Assembly: GCA_015679245.1 (NCBI GenBank)
Contig: CP064953.1
Coordinates: 620,001-684,000, forward strand
Direction of reading: 5' to 3'
DNA: 64,000 nucleotides
DNA from: Actinomycetaceae bacterium zg-1166
GTDB taxonomy: Bacteria > Actinomycetota > Actinomycetes > Actinomycetales > Actinomycetaceae
Position numbers and translations under genes: made by a program. The notes under the pieces were generated by a model. It had not been told where the DNA came from, searched no databases, and saw only the letters and a program-made list of their open reading frames with translations. Shown here piece by piece: positions 16,875-25,406 of this stretch; position 1 is the first letter of the stretch, and each line of letters opens with the position of its first letter.

Positions 16875-18836
16875 ATGAGCGAACTCGACGCGCTTCTTGA
16901 GGAGGTTGTGTCAGGTTTTGGTGGAGGGCGCCGCGAGGGACAGGTGCGTATGGCCGAGGCCACTTATCAAGCTCTCCAGAATGACGGGCATCTCCTCGTC
17001 CAAGCGGGAACAGGCACGGGAAAGTCCATCGCTTATCTTGTACCAACTGCGACATGGGCTGTGGAATCCGGGGGAAAAGCGATTATCTCTACTGCAACAC
17101 TGGCACTTCAACGGCAGATTCTCAGCCAGGATGCTCCGAGAGTGAGTCGGGCGGTGGAGAAAATCCTTGGGAAAACTCCTCACATCTGCCTTCTCAAGGG
17201 ATGGAACAACTACGTCTGCCTACGCAAAGCCACTGGAGCCTACCCTGAGGAGGACGCGCTCCTTTCCCGCGCGGCCGGTGAATATGGTGCTACAGCGATT
17301 GGTGAAGAAGTAGTGCGCCTGCGCGAATGGGCGATGAGCACAGATACTGGTGATCGTGACGATCTTATTCCTGGTGTGAGCGATCGTGCCTGGCGCCACG
17401 TTTCAATCTCGAAGCCAGAATGTGTAGGTTCTAAGTGCCCATTGCGTGGCTCGTGTTTCCCCGTCCTCGCACGACAGGAAGCTGAGGAAGCAGATATCGT
17501 CGTCACTAATCACTCCATGCTAGGAATCCAGAGCGCAGGGACTCCCATCCTCCCCGAAGCGAGTGCATATATCGTCGATGAAGCCCATGAACTCGTTGAT
17601 CGTGTAACTGCTCAACTCACCTCGTCGGTATCCAAAGCGGAGGCATATTTGCTGGCGCGATTGTTACGGAGGGAAAAGATTCTCACGGAACTTGAAGAAG
17701 CCGGAGATCGTCTTGACGAACAACTTTCGGAGCTTGCTGAAGGACGCTTGGAAACGATTCCACCTACTCTCACTGATACCGTTATGCGCTTGCTCGGGGA
17801 GTTGCAGAGTGCGCTTAACGATGTGGGCAATCTACCGAGTAAAGAGGAAGCCGATGCAGCTGCGAAGGCGGTGGCTCGCAATCGAGTCTCGACGATGGCA
17901 CAGGTAGCCGAGCGTCTCCTTTCTGAGGATGTTCATACGGGAAAACTGGTCACCTGGGTTGCTCGCGATCTCGACGAGAAATCCTCGCTCTATGTGGCAC
18001 CTCTCGATGTTTCTGGTTCCCTCGCTGATACGTTATTCGAGGGAAAGATAGCTGTGCTCACGTCCGCCACCTTGACGATTGGGGGATCTTTTTCTCATGT
18101 GGCGCGCACGAGCGGGTTCCTCTATCCAAGTCAAGGTCCCTTCAAAGAACTGGATGTAGGTTCGCCTTTCGACTATGGGTACCAAGGGATCCTTTATGTA
18201 GCAGCCCATCTTCCGCCTCCCACCCGCAAAGGCTATGGCACTGTGCATCTAGAAGAAATGATGAGCCTTATCCGCGCTTCTGGTGGGGGAGCACTGTGCC
18301 TTTTCACTTCCAGGCGAGGAGCTGAGGAAGCAGCCGAATACGCGCGCGATCACCTCGATACGCCGATTCTCCTCCAAGGAGAAGATCAACTGCCTACTCT
18401 CGTGCGTGAATTTGCGGCTGACGAATCCGCGAGTCTCTTTGGCACGATCTCCCTATGGCAGGGAGTAGATGTGCCTGGTCAAACCTGCCGTCTCGTGGTG
18501 ATTGATAGGATTCCCTTTCCAAGGCCAAACGAGCCACTCACCCAGGCGCGCACACAGAGTGTGGTTGAACGAGGAGGAAACGGATTCATGGAAGTGGCCG
18601 CTTCTCATGCTGCTCTCCTCTTAGCTCAAGGAGCTGGACGCCTTATTCGTCGCCTTGAAGATCGTGGAATGGTAGCTGTTCTCGATTCACGGTTGTGCAA
18701 GGCGCGATATTCAGGATTTCTTCTTGCTTCGATGCCTCCCATGTGGCGTACCACTGATCCTCATGTGGCTCGCTCAGCGCTCGAACGTTTGGCAGGAGGC
18801 CATGTGTCCTCTACAGATGAGGGCGGTAAGAGATAA
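16875..18836 (+). CDS. DinG/XPD-like iron-sulfur DNA helicase
   Basis: A 653-residue superfamily 2 helicase of the DinG/YoaA group. Walker A AGTGTGKS is at 44-51, and DEAH near 235-238 in IVDEAHEL. Four cysteines (115, 183, 188, 194) have the spacing of the 4Fe-4S cluster of XPD-like helicases. The C-terminal half carries SATLTIGGSFSH, the GTISLWQGVDVPG motif and the QGAGRLIRR motif VI. It should unwind DNA 5' to 3', for example R-loops or forked repair intermediates. The ATG at 16875 is eight bases after hflX with AGGT upstream; an in-frame GTG overlaps the hflX stop. Confidence 0.9.
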   Translation: MSELDALLEEVVSGFGGGRREGQVRMAEATYQALQNDGHLLVQAGTGTGKSIAYLVPTATWAVESGGKAIISTATLALQRQILSQDAPRVSRAVEKILGKTPHICLLKGWNNYVCLRKATGAYPEEDALLSRAAGEYGATAIGEEVVRLREWAMSTDTGDRDDLIPGVSDRAWRHVSISKPECVGSKCPLRGSCFPVLARQEAEEADIVVTNHSMLGIQSAGTPILPEASAYIVDEAHELVDRVTAQLTSSVSKAEAYLLARLLRREKILTELEEAGDRLDEQLSELAEGRLETIPPTLTDTVMRLLGELQSALNDVGNLPSKEEADAAAKAVARNRVSTMAQVAERLLSEDVHTGKLVTWVARDLDEKSSLYVAPLDVSGSLADTLFEGKIAVLTSATLTIGGSFSHVARTSGFLYPSQGPFKELDVGSPFDYGYQGILYVAAHLPPPTRKGYGTVHLEEMMSLIRASGGGALCLFTSRRGAEEAAEYARDHLDTPILLQGEDQLPTLVREFAADESASLFGTISLWQGVDVPGQTCRLVVIDRIPFPRPNEPLTQARTQSVVERGGNGFMEVAASHAALLLAQGAGRLIRRLEDRGMVAVLDSRLCKARYSGFLLASMPPMWRTTDPHVARSALERLAGGHVSSTDEGGKR

Positions 18837-19085
18837 AGCACGTGTCATTCCTGGGAATTAGTCTGGGTGCGAAGGTCTCGTGGTGGGCGCGCCATCGGGA
18901 GTAGGGTGAAGGCGCAGAGACGTGGAGGAGTGGAGGAGTGAGGCTTTGTCCACAGACAGAACTCACATAAAGGTGTTTCCTCAGTGATGTGTGTTTGCTC
19001 CAATTCTGCACGCAGGAAGAAGGGTGCTCCTTAGAATGGAAAACGGTTGGTGCAAGTGCCGTCCCGTTTTTCTGAGAGGTGTGAC

Positions 19086-20105
19086 GTGTCTGAAAATGAG
19101 ACTCCAGAGGTAGCCACTCCGATCCTCGAAACTGTAAAGCCCTATGGGCGTGCAGCAGATATCAATACCAAAGTGTCGGTGATCGGCGCTGGAGCGGTGG
19201 GTTCTGCTTGTACATACGCGATGATGATTAAAGGAGTGGCTCGCCACTACGCCATGTTCGACATTGCTGAGGAGAAGGTAAAAGCTGAGGCGCTCGATAT
19301 TGCGCAGGGCTCGCAGTTTGCTCCCGTCTCCACGGTAGAGGGTTCTTCCGATATCGCAGTGATTAAGGACTCTGATGTTGTCGTAGTAACGGCTGGTGCC
19401 AAGCAGAAGCCTGGGCAATCTCGCCTTGATCTAGCTGGTGCCACGATCAACATTATGAAGTCGATCCTCCCCAAGGCAGTGGAGCAGGCTCCCAACGCTA
19501 TCTTCCTCATTGTTTCCAATCCTGTGGATGTCGTGACCTATGCAGGTCTGAAAATCTCCGGCATGAGTCCGGATCGTTTCTTTGGTTCCGGCACGGTGCT
19601 CGACTCTTCGCGTCTTCGCTATCTTGTGGCGGGTCAGTGTGGTGTCACACCGCAGAATGTTCACGCCTATATCGTGGGTGAACACGGTGATTCCGAGCTT
19701 CCTCTCTGGTCGAGTGCGATGATTGGTGCGGTGCCACTTCTCCAGTGGGGTACTACGCGTGATGGGCGTGTATTTGACGATTCCATTCGTGAGGATATTC
19801 ATCGTGAAGTTGTCAATTCGGCCTACACCATCATTGATGGAAAGGGTGCCACGAACTATGCGATTGGCCTTTCTGTCTCGCATATTGTGAGTACGATTCT
19901 TCGCGACGAGCGTCGAGTACTTCCAGTCTCCTCACAGCTTGATGACTGGCTTGGGATTTCTAATGTAGCGATGTCAGTTCCTACCGTGGTAGGGCGCGAG
20001 GGTCTGAGCCGCCGACTCGTCCCTGTGGTAACGCCGCGCGAATATGATGGCCTGCGTGCTTCTGCCAATTCGATCCGTGCAGTGGCGGCTAAGTTTGGCT
20101 ACTGA
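19086..20105 (+). CDS. ldh: L-lactate dehydrogenase
   Basis: It reduces pyruvate to L-lactate with NADH, regenerating NAD in fermentation. The 339-residue protein has the Rossmann motif VIGAGAVGSA, the NAD-site segment VTAGAKQKPGQSRLDL with its substrate-loop Arg, the catalytic Asp/His pair with His in IVGEHGDSELPLW, and the VSNPVDV motif. About 35 extra residues precede the nucleotide domain. The GTG at 19086 has GAGAGGTG upstream. It is monocistronic, with a terminator 86 bases after the stop. Together with DhaKLM it points to a fermentative life style. Confidence 0.95.
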   Translation: MSENETPEVATPILETVKPYGRAADINTKVSVIGAGAVGSACTYAMMIKGVARHYAMFDIAEEKVKAEALDIAQGSQFAPVSTVEGSSDIAVIKDSDVVVVTAGAKQKPGQSRLDLAGATINIMKSILPKAVEQAPNAIFLIVSNPVDVVTYAGLKISGMSPDRFFGSGTVLDSSRLRYLVAGQCGVTPQNVHAYIVGEHGDSELPLWSSAMIGAVPLLQWGTTRDGRVFDDSIREDIHREVVNSAYTIIDGKGATNYAIGLSVSHIVSTILRDERRVLPVSSQLDDWLGISNVAMSVPTVVGREGLSRRLVPVVTPREYDGLRASANSIRAVAAKFGY

Positions 20106-20190
20106 TATAGGTAATAGGTAAATTGCCGATGTAGTGATGGCATCGTTGAGAGATACGTGAGCTGAGTGGATATTGCAGCTCGTCTGTGCG

Positions 20191-20223
20191 AGGGGAGTGC
20201 TCCTGAGAGGGTGCTCCCCTTTG
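20191..20223 (+). terminator. Intrinsic terminator of ldh
   Basis: AGGGGAGTGCTC and GGGTGCTCCCCT form a 12-bp stem (with G-U pairs) around a six-base loop, followed by TTTG. Confidence 0.75.
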
Positions 20224-20636
20224 TGCGTTGGCTATACGGAACTTGGCATGGCTGCACGGGACTCGTAGTTTAGATATATGGAACGTGTGGGCGCCGCGCC
20301 AGTTCTGCATTGTGTCGCTGCTTGTGGGGGCACTACGTGGTGATATTACTCGTCTGGAGTGTCACTACGTGGCGGCATCACCGCATATGCCTCGTCCGAA
20401 ATGAGTAGTGCGCCTGAAATGGGTGCCGCACCCAAAGTGAGTGCTGTGCTTGAAGCAAGTGCTGCACCCACACAAGTGCTGTGCTTGAAGTGAGTGCTGT
20501 GGTGGAGTAGCTCGTGCGTGCAAGGGACAACGTGCGATTGAAGGAGGTATCTTAATATCCGTTCCAGAGCGGTATGCGTGTCTGAGAGTGAAGGTAGAAA
20601 GTAACTTTCGGATGGTTCTAGAGCATACGGATAGTT
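20224..20636. other. Gene-free, repeat-rich spacer between ldh and lexA
   Basis: No convincing gene is visible. A 19-bp direct repeat (cactacgtgg plus similar bases) occurs at 20331-20349 and 20363-20381. An imperfect 18-bp array follows at 20398-20504, and a 19-bp tandem copy at 20609-20646 runs into the end of lexA. The stretch seems to have grown by local duplication. Confidence 0.75.
20398..20504. repeat. Six imperfect 18-bp tandem repeats
   Basis: Units start at 20398, 20416, 20434, 20452, 20470 (17 bp) and 20487. They share a gaa-x-tgagtgctg-type core with alternating ends. Read on the plus strand from an ATG at 20401 they give about 30 codons of an alternating S-A-P/A-A-P pattern before a stop, with no ribosome site, so it is treated as noncoding. 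Confidence 0.8.
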
Positions 20637-20646
20637 CTAGAGTGCA
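20609..20646. repeat. 19-bp tandem duplication overlapping the lexA stop
   Basis: Units 20609-20627 and 20628-20646 differ at three positions. The second unit contains the last two codons and the TAG of lexA; the first is an extra copy just downstream. Confidence 0.8.
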
Positions 20647-21329
20647 CGTAGAACCGTGACTACTTTCCCGAGTATTTCAGCATTATCCGCAGGAATAGGA
20701 GAGAATGCTGGATTGCAGGGCAGGAGAGTGACGTGGCCGCCTTTGCGTTGAAGAACTTTGACAGTGGCTTCACCTTCGAGCATCGCGGCGACAATTTCAC
20801 CGTTCTCAGCTACAGGTTGACGGCGAATTACCACCCAATCTCCGTCGCAGATCGCTGCTTCGATCATTGATTCGCCTTTGACGCGAAGGGCAAAAAGTTC
20901 GCCGGATCCGGTGAGGCGGCGCGGAATAGGGAATACATCTTCTACGAGTTCTTCGGCGGTGATTGGAGTGCCGGCGGCAATTTGCCCCACTACGGGGACA
21001 TTTACTGAGCTGAGGGTGGCACCCTCGTCGGAGGAAGTTACAAAGTGTGTGCGAGAACGAGTTGGCATTTCCAGCACCGTGGCACTGCCTTCTTCGCCAA
21101 AAGCATAACCCTGTTCCGTAAGATCCATCGTGCGTGGGAGCCGCGTATCGCGGCGAATATAGCCAAGCTCTACGAGGGTGTCGAGTTGGTATTTCACTGA
21201 GGAGGTTGAAGAGAGTCCAACTTCGTCCCCAATCTCACGGATAGTGGGTGAGTGGTGGTTCTTCATCATGTGACTGCGGATGCATGTGAGCACGGCAACT
21301 TGGCGATCCGTCAAGGGTGGGGTGGGCAT
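20637..21329 (-). CDS. lexA: LexA repressor
   Basis: LexA represses SOS genes and cuts itself when bound to RecA filaments. The 230-residue protein has an N-terminal winged helix (LTDRQVAVLTCIRSH, then SPTIREIGDEVGLSSTSSV), the cleavage site Ala119-Gly120 in GQIAAG, and the serine-lysine dyad Ser154 (KGESMIEAAI) and Lys191 (ATVKVL). The ATG at 21329 was chosen because GGAGG lies just upstream and homology starts there, although the frame stays open further. Its promoter region, shared with the divergent LysM gene, holds up to three SOS boxes, so lexA is autoregulated. Confidence 0.97.
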   Translation of the reverse strand: MPTPPLTDRQVAVLTCIRSHMMKNHHSPTIREIGDEVGLSSTSSVKYQLDTLVELGYIRRDTRLPRTMDLTEQGYAFGEEGSATVLEMPTRSRTHFVTSSDEGATLSSVNVPVVGQIAAGTPITAEELVEDVFPIPRRLTGSGELFALRVKGESMIEAAICDGDWVVIRRQPVAENGEIVAAMLEGEATVKVLQRKGGHVTLLPCNPAFSPIPADNAEILGKVVTVLRAL

Positions 21330-21420
21330 CGCTTCCTCCAAGTGACTGTGATGAGCATTGTTAAGTTGGTTCTGCTCCCAGGGTATCCCGAGCCGAGGGC
21401 AGGAACAGAGATTTCGGGAT

Positions 21421-21436
21421 TCGAAATCTTGTTCTA
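21421..21436. promoter_or_regulatory. Degenerate SOS box, site 3
   Basis: tcGAAATCTTGTTCta matches the LexA consensus GAAC-N4-GTTC except for one core base (GAAA). It lies closest to lexA in the divergent promoter region. Confidence 0.5.
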
Positions 21437-21463
21437 GACAAGTGTAGCGCACTGCAGTAGAGT

Positions 21464-21479
21464 GTGAACAGATGTTCGA
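21464..21479. promoter_or_regulatory. SOS box of the lexA / LysM-gene promoter, site 1
   Basis: gtGAACAGATGTTCga has an intact GAAC-N4-GTTC core. It lies 135 bases upstream of lexA and 27 bases before the start of the divergent LysM gene. Confidence 0.85.
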
Positions 21480-21494
21480 CAAACAAATGTTCGA
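21479..21494. promoter_or_regulatory. SOS box, site 2, abutting site 1
   Basis: acAAACAAATGTTCGA has one mismatch in the core (AAAC for GAAC) and shares its first base with site 1's last. Its end is 12 bases before the LysM-gene GTG, so LexA bound here would also block ribosome access or early elongation. Confidence 0.6.
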
Positions 21495-21505
21495 AAGGGG
21501 CTACT

Positions 21506-22336
21506 GTGAGCGCAATCGAAGCACATGAACTGCAGGTTTATCCAGGCGCACCTCGGCTGAAGGCACAGGCTCGCCTACGTGTTGTACGCGAAGGCGAAAT
21601 TGTGGCACGGGTGCGCCCTCGCGAACAGCGGTGCCCGGCACGTCCGCATCTAAGAGCCGTTCCTAGCCCTGGAAGTGCCCCTTCGGCAAAGTCTGCTCAG
21701 AGTGCGCTTTCGACGCCCAGTGCTGCTTCTCCATCTAGTGTGGAATCAAACAAGCAATCCTCCTCGGCGGCTCGGTTTCCTTCTTCTCCTCATCGCACTT
21801 TCCAGAGAAGGTTGGATTCCTCTCCTGCCTCTTCTATTTCTATAGCACCGGCTTCCATCAGCCTCGATTCTCCTTTGCCTCCTCTTAAATTCGAAGAATT
21901 GCGAGGGCGCAATATAGTACACATTGTGCGCCGTCCAGAGCCTCGGATGCGCCGAAATGACGGGAAAAATTCTCTTTCTCAACACAAGGAAAACGAAGCC
22001 ACACGCGGCGCACACTTGCAAGAAATTTCCATCCACCCGAATCGGGCACATACCCATCGTCGTTTGCACGCTTTGCGTCTCGGATTCCTTGCAAGTGTGA
22101 GTGCGGGTGCTGTAATGGGTTTGGTTGCACTCGGAGTTGCAATCGGTTCCTTCTTCGCCCCTGATCTGGGTGAGAGCATAACGGTTCAAGCAGGAGATTC
22201 AGTGTGGTCAATCGCAGCGTCAATTCCCAATGCACCGGATATATCGACAGCCGTGTCTGACATCCAGGATCTCAATGGGATTGGGGGCGATTACCTCACC
22301 CCAGGTCAAATGCTCTCACTTCCTGCTTATCACTGA
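21506..22336 (+). CDS. LysM-domain membrane protein, probable SOS cell-division suppressor (ChiZ/DivS position)
   Basis: A 276-residue single-pass membrane protein. A cytoplasmic Ser/Pro/Arg-rich region (1-190) is followed by one membrane segment at about 192-217 (GFLASVSAGAVMGLVALGVAI) and an extracytoplasmic LysM domain at about 225-273 (ITVQAGDSVWSIA ... LTPGQMLSLP). Order lexA - LysM protein - nrdR and the SOS boxes match Mycobacterium Rv2719c (ChiZ) and Corynebacterium DivS, which halt division during DNA damage; the long disordered region varies between species. The GTG at 21506 has AAAGGGG upstream. Orthology is inferred from position and architecture. Confidence 0.82.
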   Translation: MSAIEAHELQVYPGAPRLKAQARLRVVREGEIVARVRPREQRCPARPHLRAVPSPGSAPSAKSAQSALSTPSAASPSSVESNKQSSSAARFPSSPHRTFQRRLDSSPASSISIAPASISLDSPLPPLKFEELRGRNIVHIVRRPEPRMRRNDGKNSLSQHKENEATRGAHLQEISIHPNRAHTHRRLHALRLGFLASVSAGAVMGLVALGVAIGSFFAPDLGESITVQAGDSVWSIAASIPNAPDISTAVSDIQDLNGIGGDYLTPGQMLSLPAYH

Positions 22337-22409
22337 AATACATTCGTAGAGTCGAGGGACGAAGTTTCACCTCTTCCGGTGAATTTACGAAAGGAGATGA
22401 AGTTTATCT

Positions 22410-22418
22410 TGATAAGAT
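22410..22418 (+). promoter_or_regulatory. Extended -10 promoter of nrdR, probably giving a leaderless mRNA
   Basis: TGATAAGAT is a TGn extended -10 element whose last base is seven bases before the nrdR GTG, so transcription should start at the start codon. The only purine-rich ribosome site (AAGGAG) is about 30 bases upstream, too far to serve. Confidence 0.45.
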
Positions 22419-22424
22419 ACAAAC

Positions 22425-22886
22425 GTGCATTGCCCATATTGTCACCACCCAGATTCTCGCGTGATTGATTCGCGAACGAGCGACGACGGCCTTTCGATTC
22501 GTCGGCGTCGTGAGTGCCCCGAGTGCAAGAGACGCTTCACTACGACCGAATCTGCGAGTCTCACGGTGCTTAAGCGTTCTGGTGTCACTGAGCCTTTCTC
22601 CGTGGAGAAGATCATTACCGGACTTTCGCGGGCATGCCAAGGAAGGCCTGTCTCTCAAGATCAGATTGCAATTCTTGCCAACCAGGTGGAGGACGAGGTT
22701 CGTGCGCTAGGTAGTGCACAGATTTCGAGCAATGACATCGGCAAGGCGATCCTCGAACCACTCGCTGAGCTTGATGCCGTCTCCTATCTACGCTACGCCA
22801 GTGTTCACTCCAACTTTGATCTTGACGATTTCGAGGCCGCTGTTAAGCGCCTTCAAGGCGAGCGTAACTCTGCAGTTTCCTCGTAG
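22425..22886 (+). CDS. nrdR: Transcriptional repressor NrdR
   Basis: NrdR senses ATP/dATP through an ATP-cone and represses ribonucleotide reductase genes. The 153-residue protein has the zinc ribbon Cys3-x2-Cys6 ... Cys31-x2-Cys34 (CPYC, CPEC), the basic [15 protein letters not shown] stretch, and an ATP-cone from about 49 to 139 beginning [16 protein letters not shown]. No nrd genes lie nearby; NrdR boxes of the regulon would be elsewhere. Start is GTG, apparently without a leader. It follows the LysM gene by 88 bases. Confidence 0.96.
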   Translation: MHCPYCHHPDSRVIDSRTSDDGLSIRRRRECPECKRRFTTTESASLTVLKRSGVTEPFSVEKIITGLSRACQGRPVSQDQIAILANQVEDEVRALGSAQISSNDIGKAILEPLAELDAVSYLRYASVHSNFDLDDFEAAVKRLQGERNSAVSS

Positions 22887-23145
22887 AGTCCGTCATAAGA
22901 AAGTATCCTCCTGAGGAAAGCTCAAAACTCCGAAGGCTATGTCTCCCACCTGGTCTTTTCCTTCCCACTCACGTACCAATTAGCACCTGTATGCAGGCTT
23001 GTGCTTAAGAGTAATCACTCTTAATGTACTGCCGAGTAGTGCGCAGCACCGATAGCATGTAACAGTGCCAGCACGACACTGACAGCACAGCGGTGACAGC
23101 TCAGTGCCAGTGCGGCACTAGTAACGCGCAGCAGATTCGCGAAAT
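22887..23145. other. Convergent spacer after nrdR with two palindromes
   Basis: TTAAGAGT-AATC-ACTCTTAA at 23005-23024 is a perfect 8-bp palindrome. AGTGCC-agtgc-GGCACT at 23103-23119 lies 27 bases past the acyl-CoA ligase stop and may act as its terminator. Neither has a T run. The sequence is otherwise rich in cagtgcc/gacag direct repeats. Confidence 0.5.
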
Positions 23146-25248
23146 CTAGTTCTCCCTACTTTCGTTATGAGAATTTGGGAGAGCTTCTCCGTTAAAGTCC
23201 GCTGTGTGGTGCTTGTGCGACTCATCATGTTTCTGACCTTCTGGTTCTGAGTCTCGGCCACTACCCTTACCCTCGTTGCTACTGCCTTGGCTACCAGCTT
23301 CATAACTACTGCCTTGGTTTGAGTCCTCGCTCTCCTGGCTTTCAGTTTGGGTACTCTCTTGGGGAGATTTGACGCGGGCTGCCACCTGTTCAGAAGCGAG
23401 GGCAAGCATCTCGCTCGCCTGGGAAAGGAACTGATCCTTCGTAGCCGAAAGATATTCTTTCCGCGCATTCCATTGTTCGAGAACCTGAGCGGAAAGCGCC
23501 TCGACTTTCTCGCTTGCGGCTTCAGTGAGTTCAGCTGCGCGTTTGCGCCACTGACCAGCTGAAAGTTCGTAGCTTGCCAATTCGTTGCGCACAGAGCGAC
23601 GCTGAACTTTTCCGAGCTGGGAGCGTGGCAATTCGTCGGTAATAGCGATTGACTTCGGCATGGCATAGTGGGAGAGCTTATCTTGTGTCCAACGCCGCAC
23701 GGCATCGAGATCAACGATGGCACCAGGTTCAAGTACGAGCACTGCCACCACAGATTCGCCACGGTTCTCGTCGGGCATTCCTACCACAGCCACATCACGA
23801 ACTCCAGGCATAGACTTAATCGCATTTTCTACCTGAGAGGGATAGACATTGAAGCCCCCCTGGATAATCATTTCCTTAGCGCGTTCAGCCATGACGAGAA
23901 AGCCGTTCTCCCACCGTGCTAAGTCTCCAGTGCGTAGCCAGCCCTCATACATCACCCCGGAAGTCTCTTCCTCTTCGCCCAAGTATCCGGCGAATACTTG
24001 CGGGCCGCGCACGAGAATCTCACCCACGTCTGTAGCATCCTTGGAGAGATCTTCTGGATCGGCCAAGCGAACCTCAGTGGAGGGGAAAGGAATACCCAAG
24101 GTGGAAGGGCGGCGTTCTGAAGAAAGAGGTGAACCCGCAATGATCGGACTCGCTTCTGTCATCCCGTAGCCTTCAATGATGAGGCCACCTGTAGCCGCTT
24201 CCCAGCGGGCAGCCAATTTCGGATCCAGAGCCATAGCCCCGGAAAAAGCCCAGGAAATCGAAGTGATATCTGTGAGCTTCCCAGCTTCGGCTTCCTTTGT
24301 CTGAACGGCGAGGATTCTCTCGAACATCGGCGCTACACCCGGAAACAACGTGATAGGGTGACGTCGCTGACCAGCGAGGAGAGCCGGTACATCAAAGTTC
24401 GGCAACATGAGCAGAGTTGCACCAATAAAGATTCCAACTCCGAGGATCGTCTGAAGGCCAAAAGCATGGAAAAGTGGCAACACGCCTGCGACAACTTCCT
24501 CTCCACGCGTCGTCCCCCGGATCCACACACTCGTCTGCACAATATTCGACATCAAAGAACGGTGCGTGAGCTGAACCGCCTTTGGTGTACCCGTAGTTCC
24601 ACCCGTGTGGATGAGTACAGCAACATCGTCAAGATTGCGCTCCCGCGCAAAAGCCGACTGCGGTAGAGGTGGTGCTTTCTTCACAATGCGATCAAAAGAG
24701 AGTACCCCTGAAGGGACTTCTCCACGTAGCTTTGTCCGTTGTGCTCGTGCTGCTTTCACTGGCAAGGTGAGAAGGAATCGCGAAGCTAAAGGAAGCTCAT
24801 GAGAAAGATCAACAGCGAGGTAAGAGCGCCCACGTAGGTCACCGTTCTCGGTGAGTTTAGCGATTGTCTGCTCCCAGGCCACCACAACAACAGCTCCGTG
24901 ACGTTCGAGTTGCGCATGGAGTTCTGCAGGCGGAGCCAAGGGATTATGTTCGGCGACGCGAGCCCCCAAACTCAAAGTAGCGAAATATGCGACAACGTGC
25001 TGGGGACAATTTGGCATAATAAGCGCCACCACATCCCCAGCACGCACCCCAGAGCGATAGAGCGCATTGGCGGCCTTACGTACATGATGTGCAAGCTCGC
25101 CGTAGGTGATCGTCCGCCCCAAAAAATCGATGGCGATGTGTCCAGGAAACTCTGTTGCAGAATTCCACAAGAGGGAATCGAGAGGCTCGGTCACCGGGTC
25201 AATCTCTGCGGGGACTCCTGGGGCATAGTGAGGGCGTGCTGCATCCAT
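23146..25248 (-). CDS. AMP-binding acyl-CoA ligase (FadD-like) with long C-terminal tail
   Basis: It activates a fatty acid with ATP and CoA through an acyl-adenylate. The P-loop motif is HTGGTTGTPKAVQLTH, A5 is IIEGYGMTEASP, A7 ends WLRTGDL, and the catalytic lysine lies in QLGKVQRR. After the adenylate fold about 140 extra residues follow: a helical, probably coiled stretch and then a hydrophilic Ser/Glu/Gly/His-rich end without known domain. I prefer the ATG at 25248: TATAAA ends ten bases upstream, so the mRNA would have almost no leader. An in-frame GTG lies at 25266. It is transcribed alone, leftward. Confidence 0.87.
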   Translation of the reverse strand: MDAARPHYAPGVPAEIDPVTEPLDSLLWNSATEFPGHIAIDFLGRTITYGELAHHVRKAANALYRSGVRAGDVVALIMPNCPQHVVAYFATLSLGARVAEHNPLAPPAELHAQLERHGAVVVVAWEQTIAKLTENGDLRGRSYLAVDLSHELPLASRFLLTLPVKAARAQRTKLRGEVPSGVLSFDRIVKKAPPLPQSAFARERNLDDVAVLIHTGGTTGTPKAVQLTHRSLMSNIVQTSVWIRGTTRGEEVVAGVLPLFHAFGLQTILGVGIFIGATLLMLPNFDVPALLAGQRRHPITLFPGVAPMFERILAVQTKEAEAGKLTDITSISWAFSGAMALDPKLAARWEAATGGLIIEGYGMTEASPIIAGSPLSSERRPSTLGIPFPSTEVRLADPEDLSKDATDVGEILVRGPQVFAGYLGEEEETSGVMYEGWLRTGDLARWENGFLVMAERAKEMIIQGGFNVYPSQVENAIKSMPGVRDVAVVGMPDENRGESVVAVLVLEPGAIVDLDAVRRWTQDKLSHYAMPKSIAITDELPRSQLGKVQRRSVRNELASYELSAGQWRKRAAELTEAASEKVEALSAQVLEQWNARKEYLSATKDQFLSQASEMLALASEQVAARVKSPQESTQTESQESEDSNQGSSYEAGSQGSSNEGKGSGRDSEPEGQKHDESHKHHTADFNGEALPNSHNESREN

Positions 25249-25406
25249 AACCCTAACTTTATACACAGGTCATACCGGAGACTTCCTCCACGTTCGCTTC
25301 GAGATGACGAACTCACCGCGTGCGACACCTCGAAAACTCTTCCATTCACACATATCCGTCTGCATGAATGTGTAAAGACTTGGTAAAGATTCGCAGCGAC
25401 TCGTGT

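Noticed and set aside
20401-20493. 30-codon frame over the 18-bp repeat array
   Set aside because: Only reflects the repeat; no ribosome site, ends in the last units.
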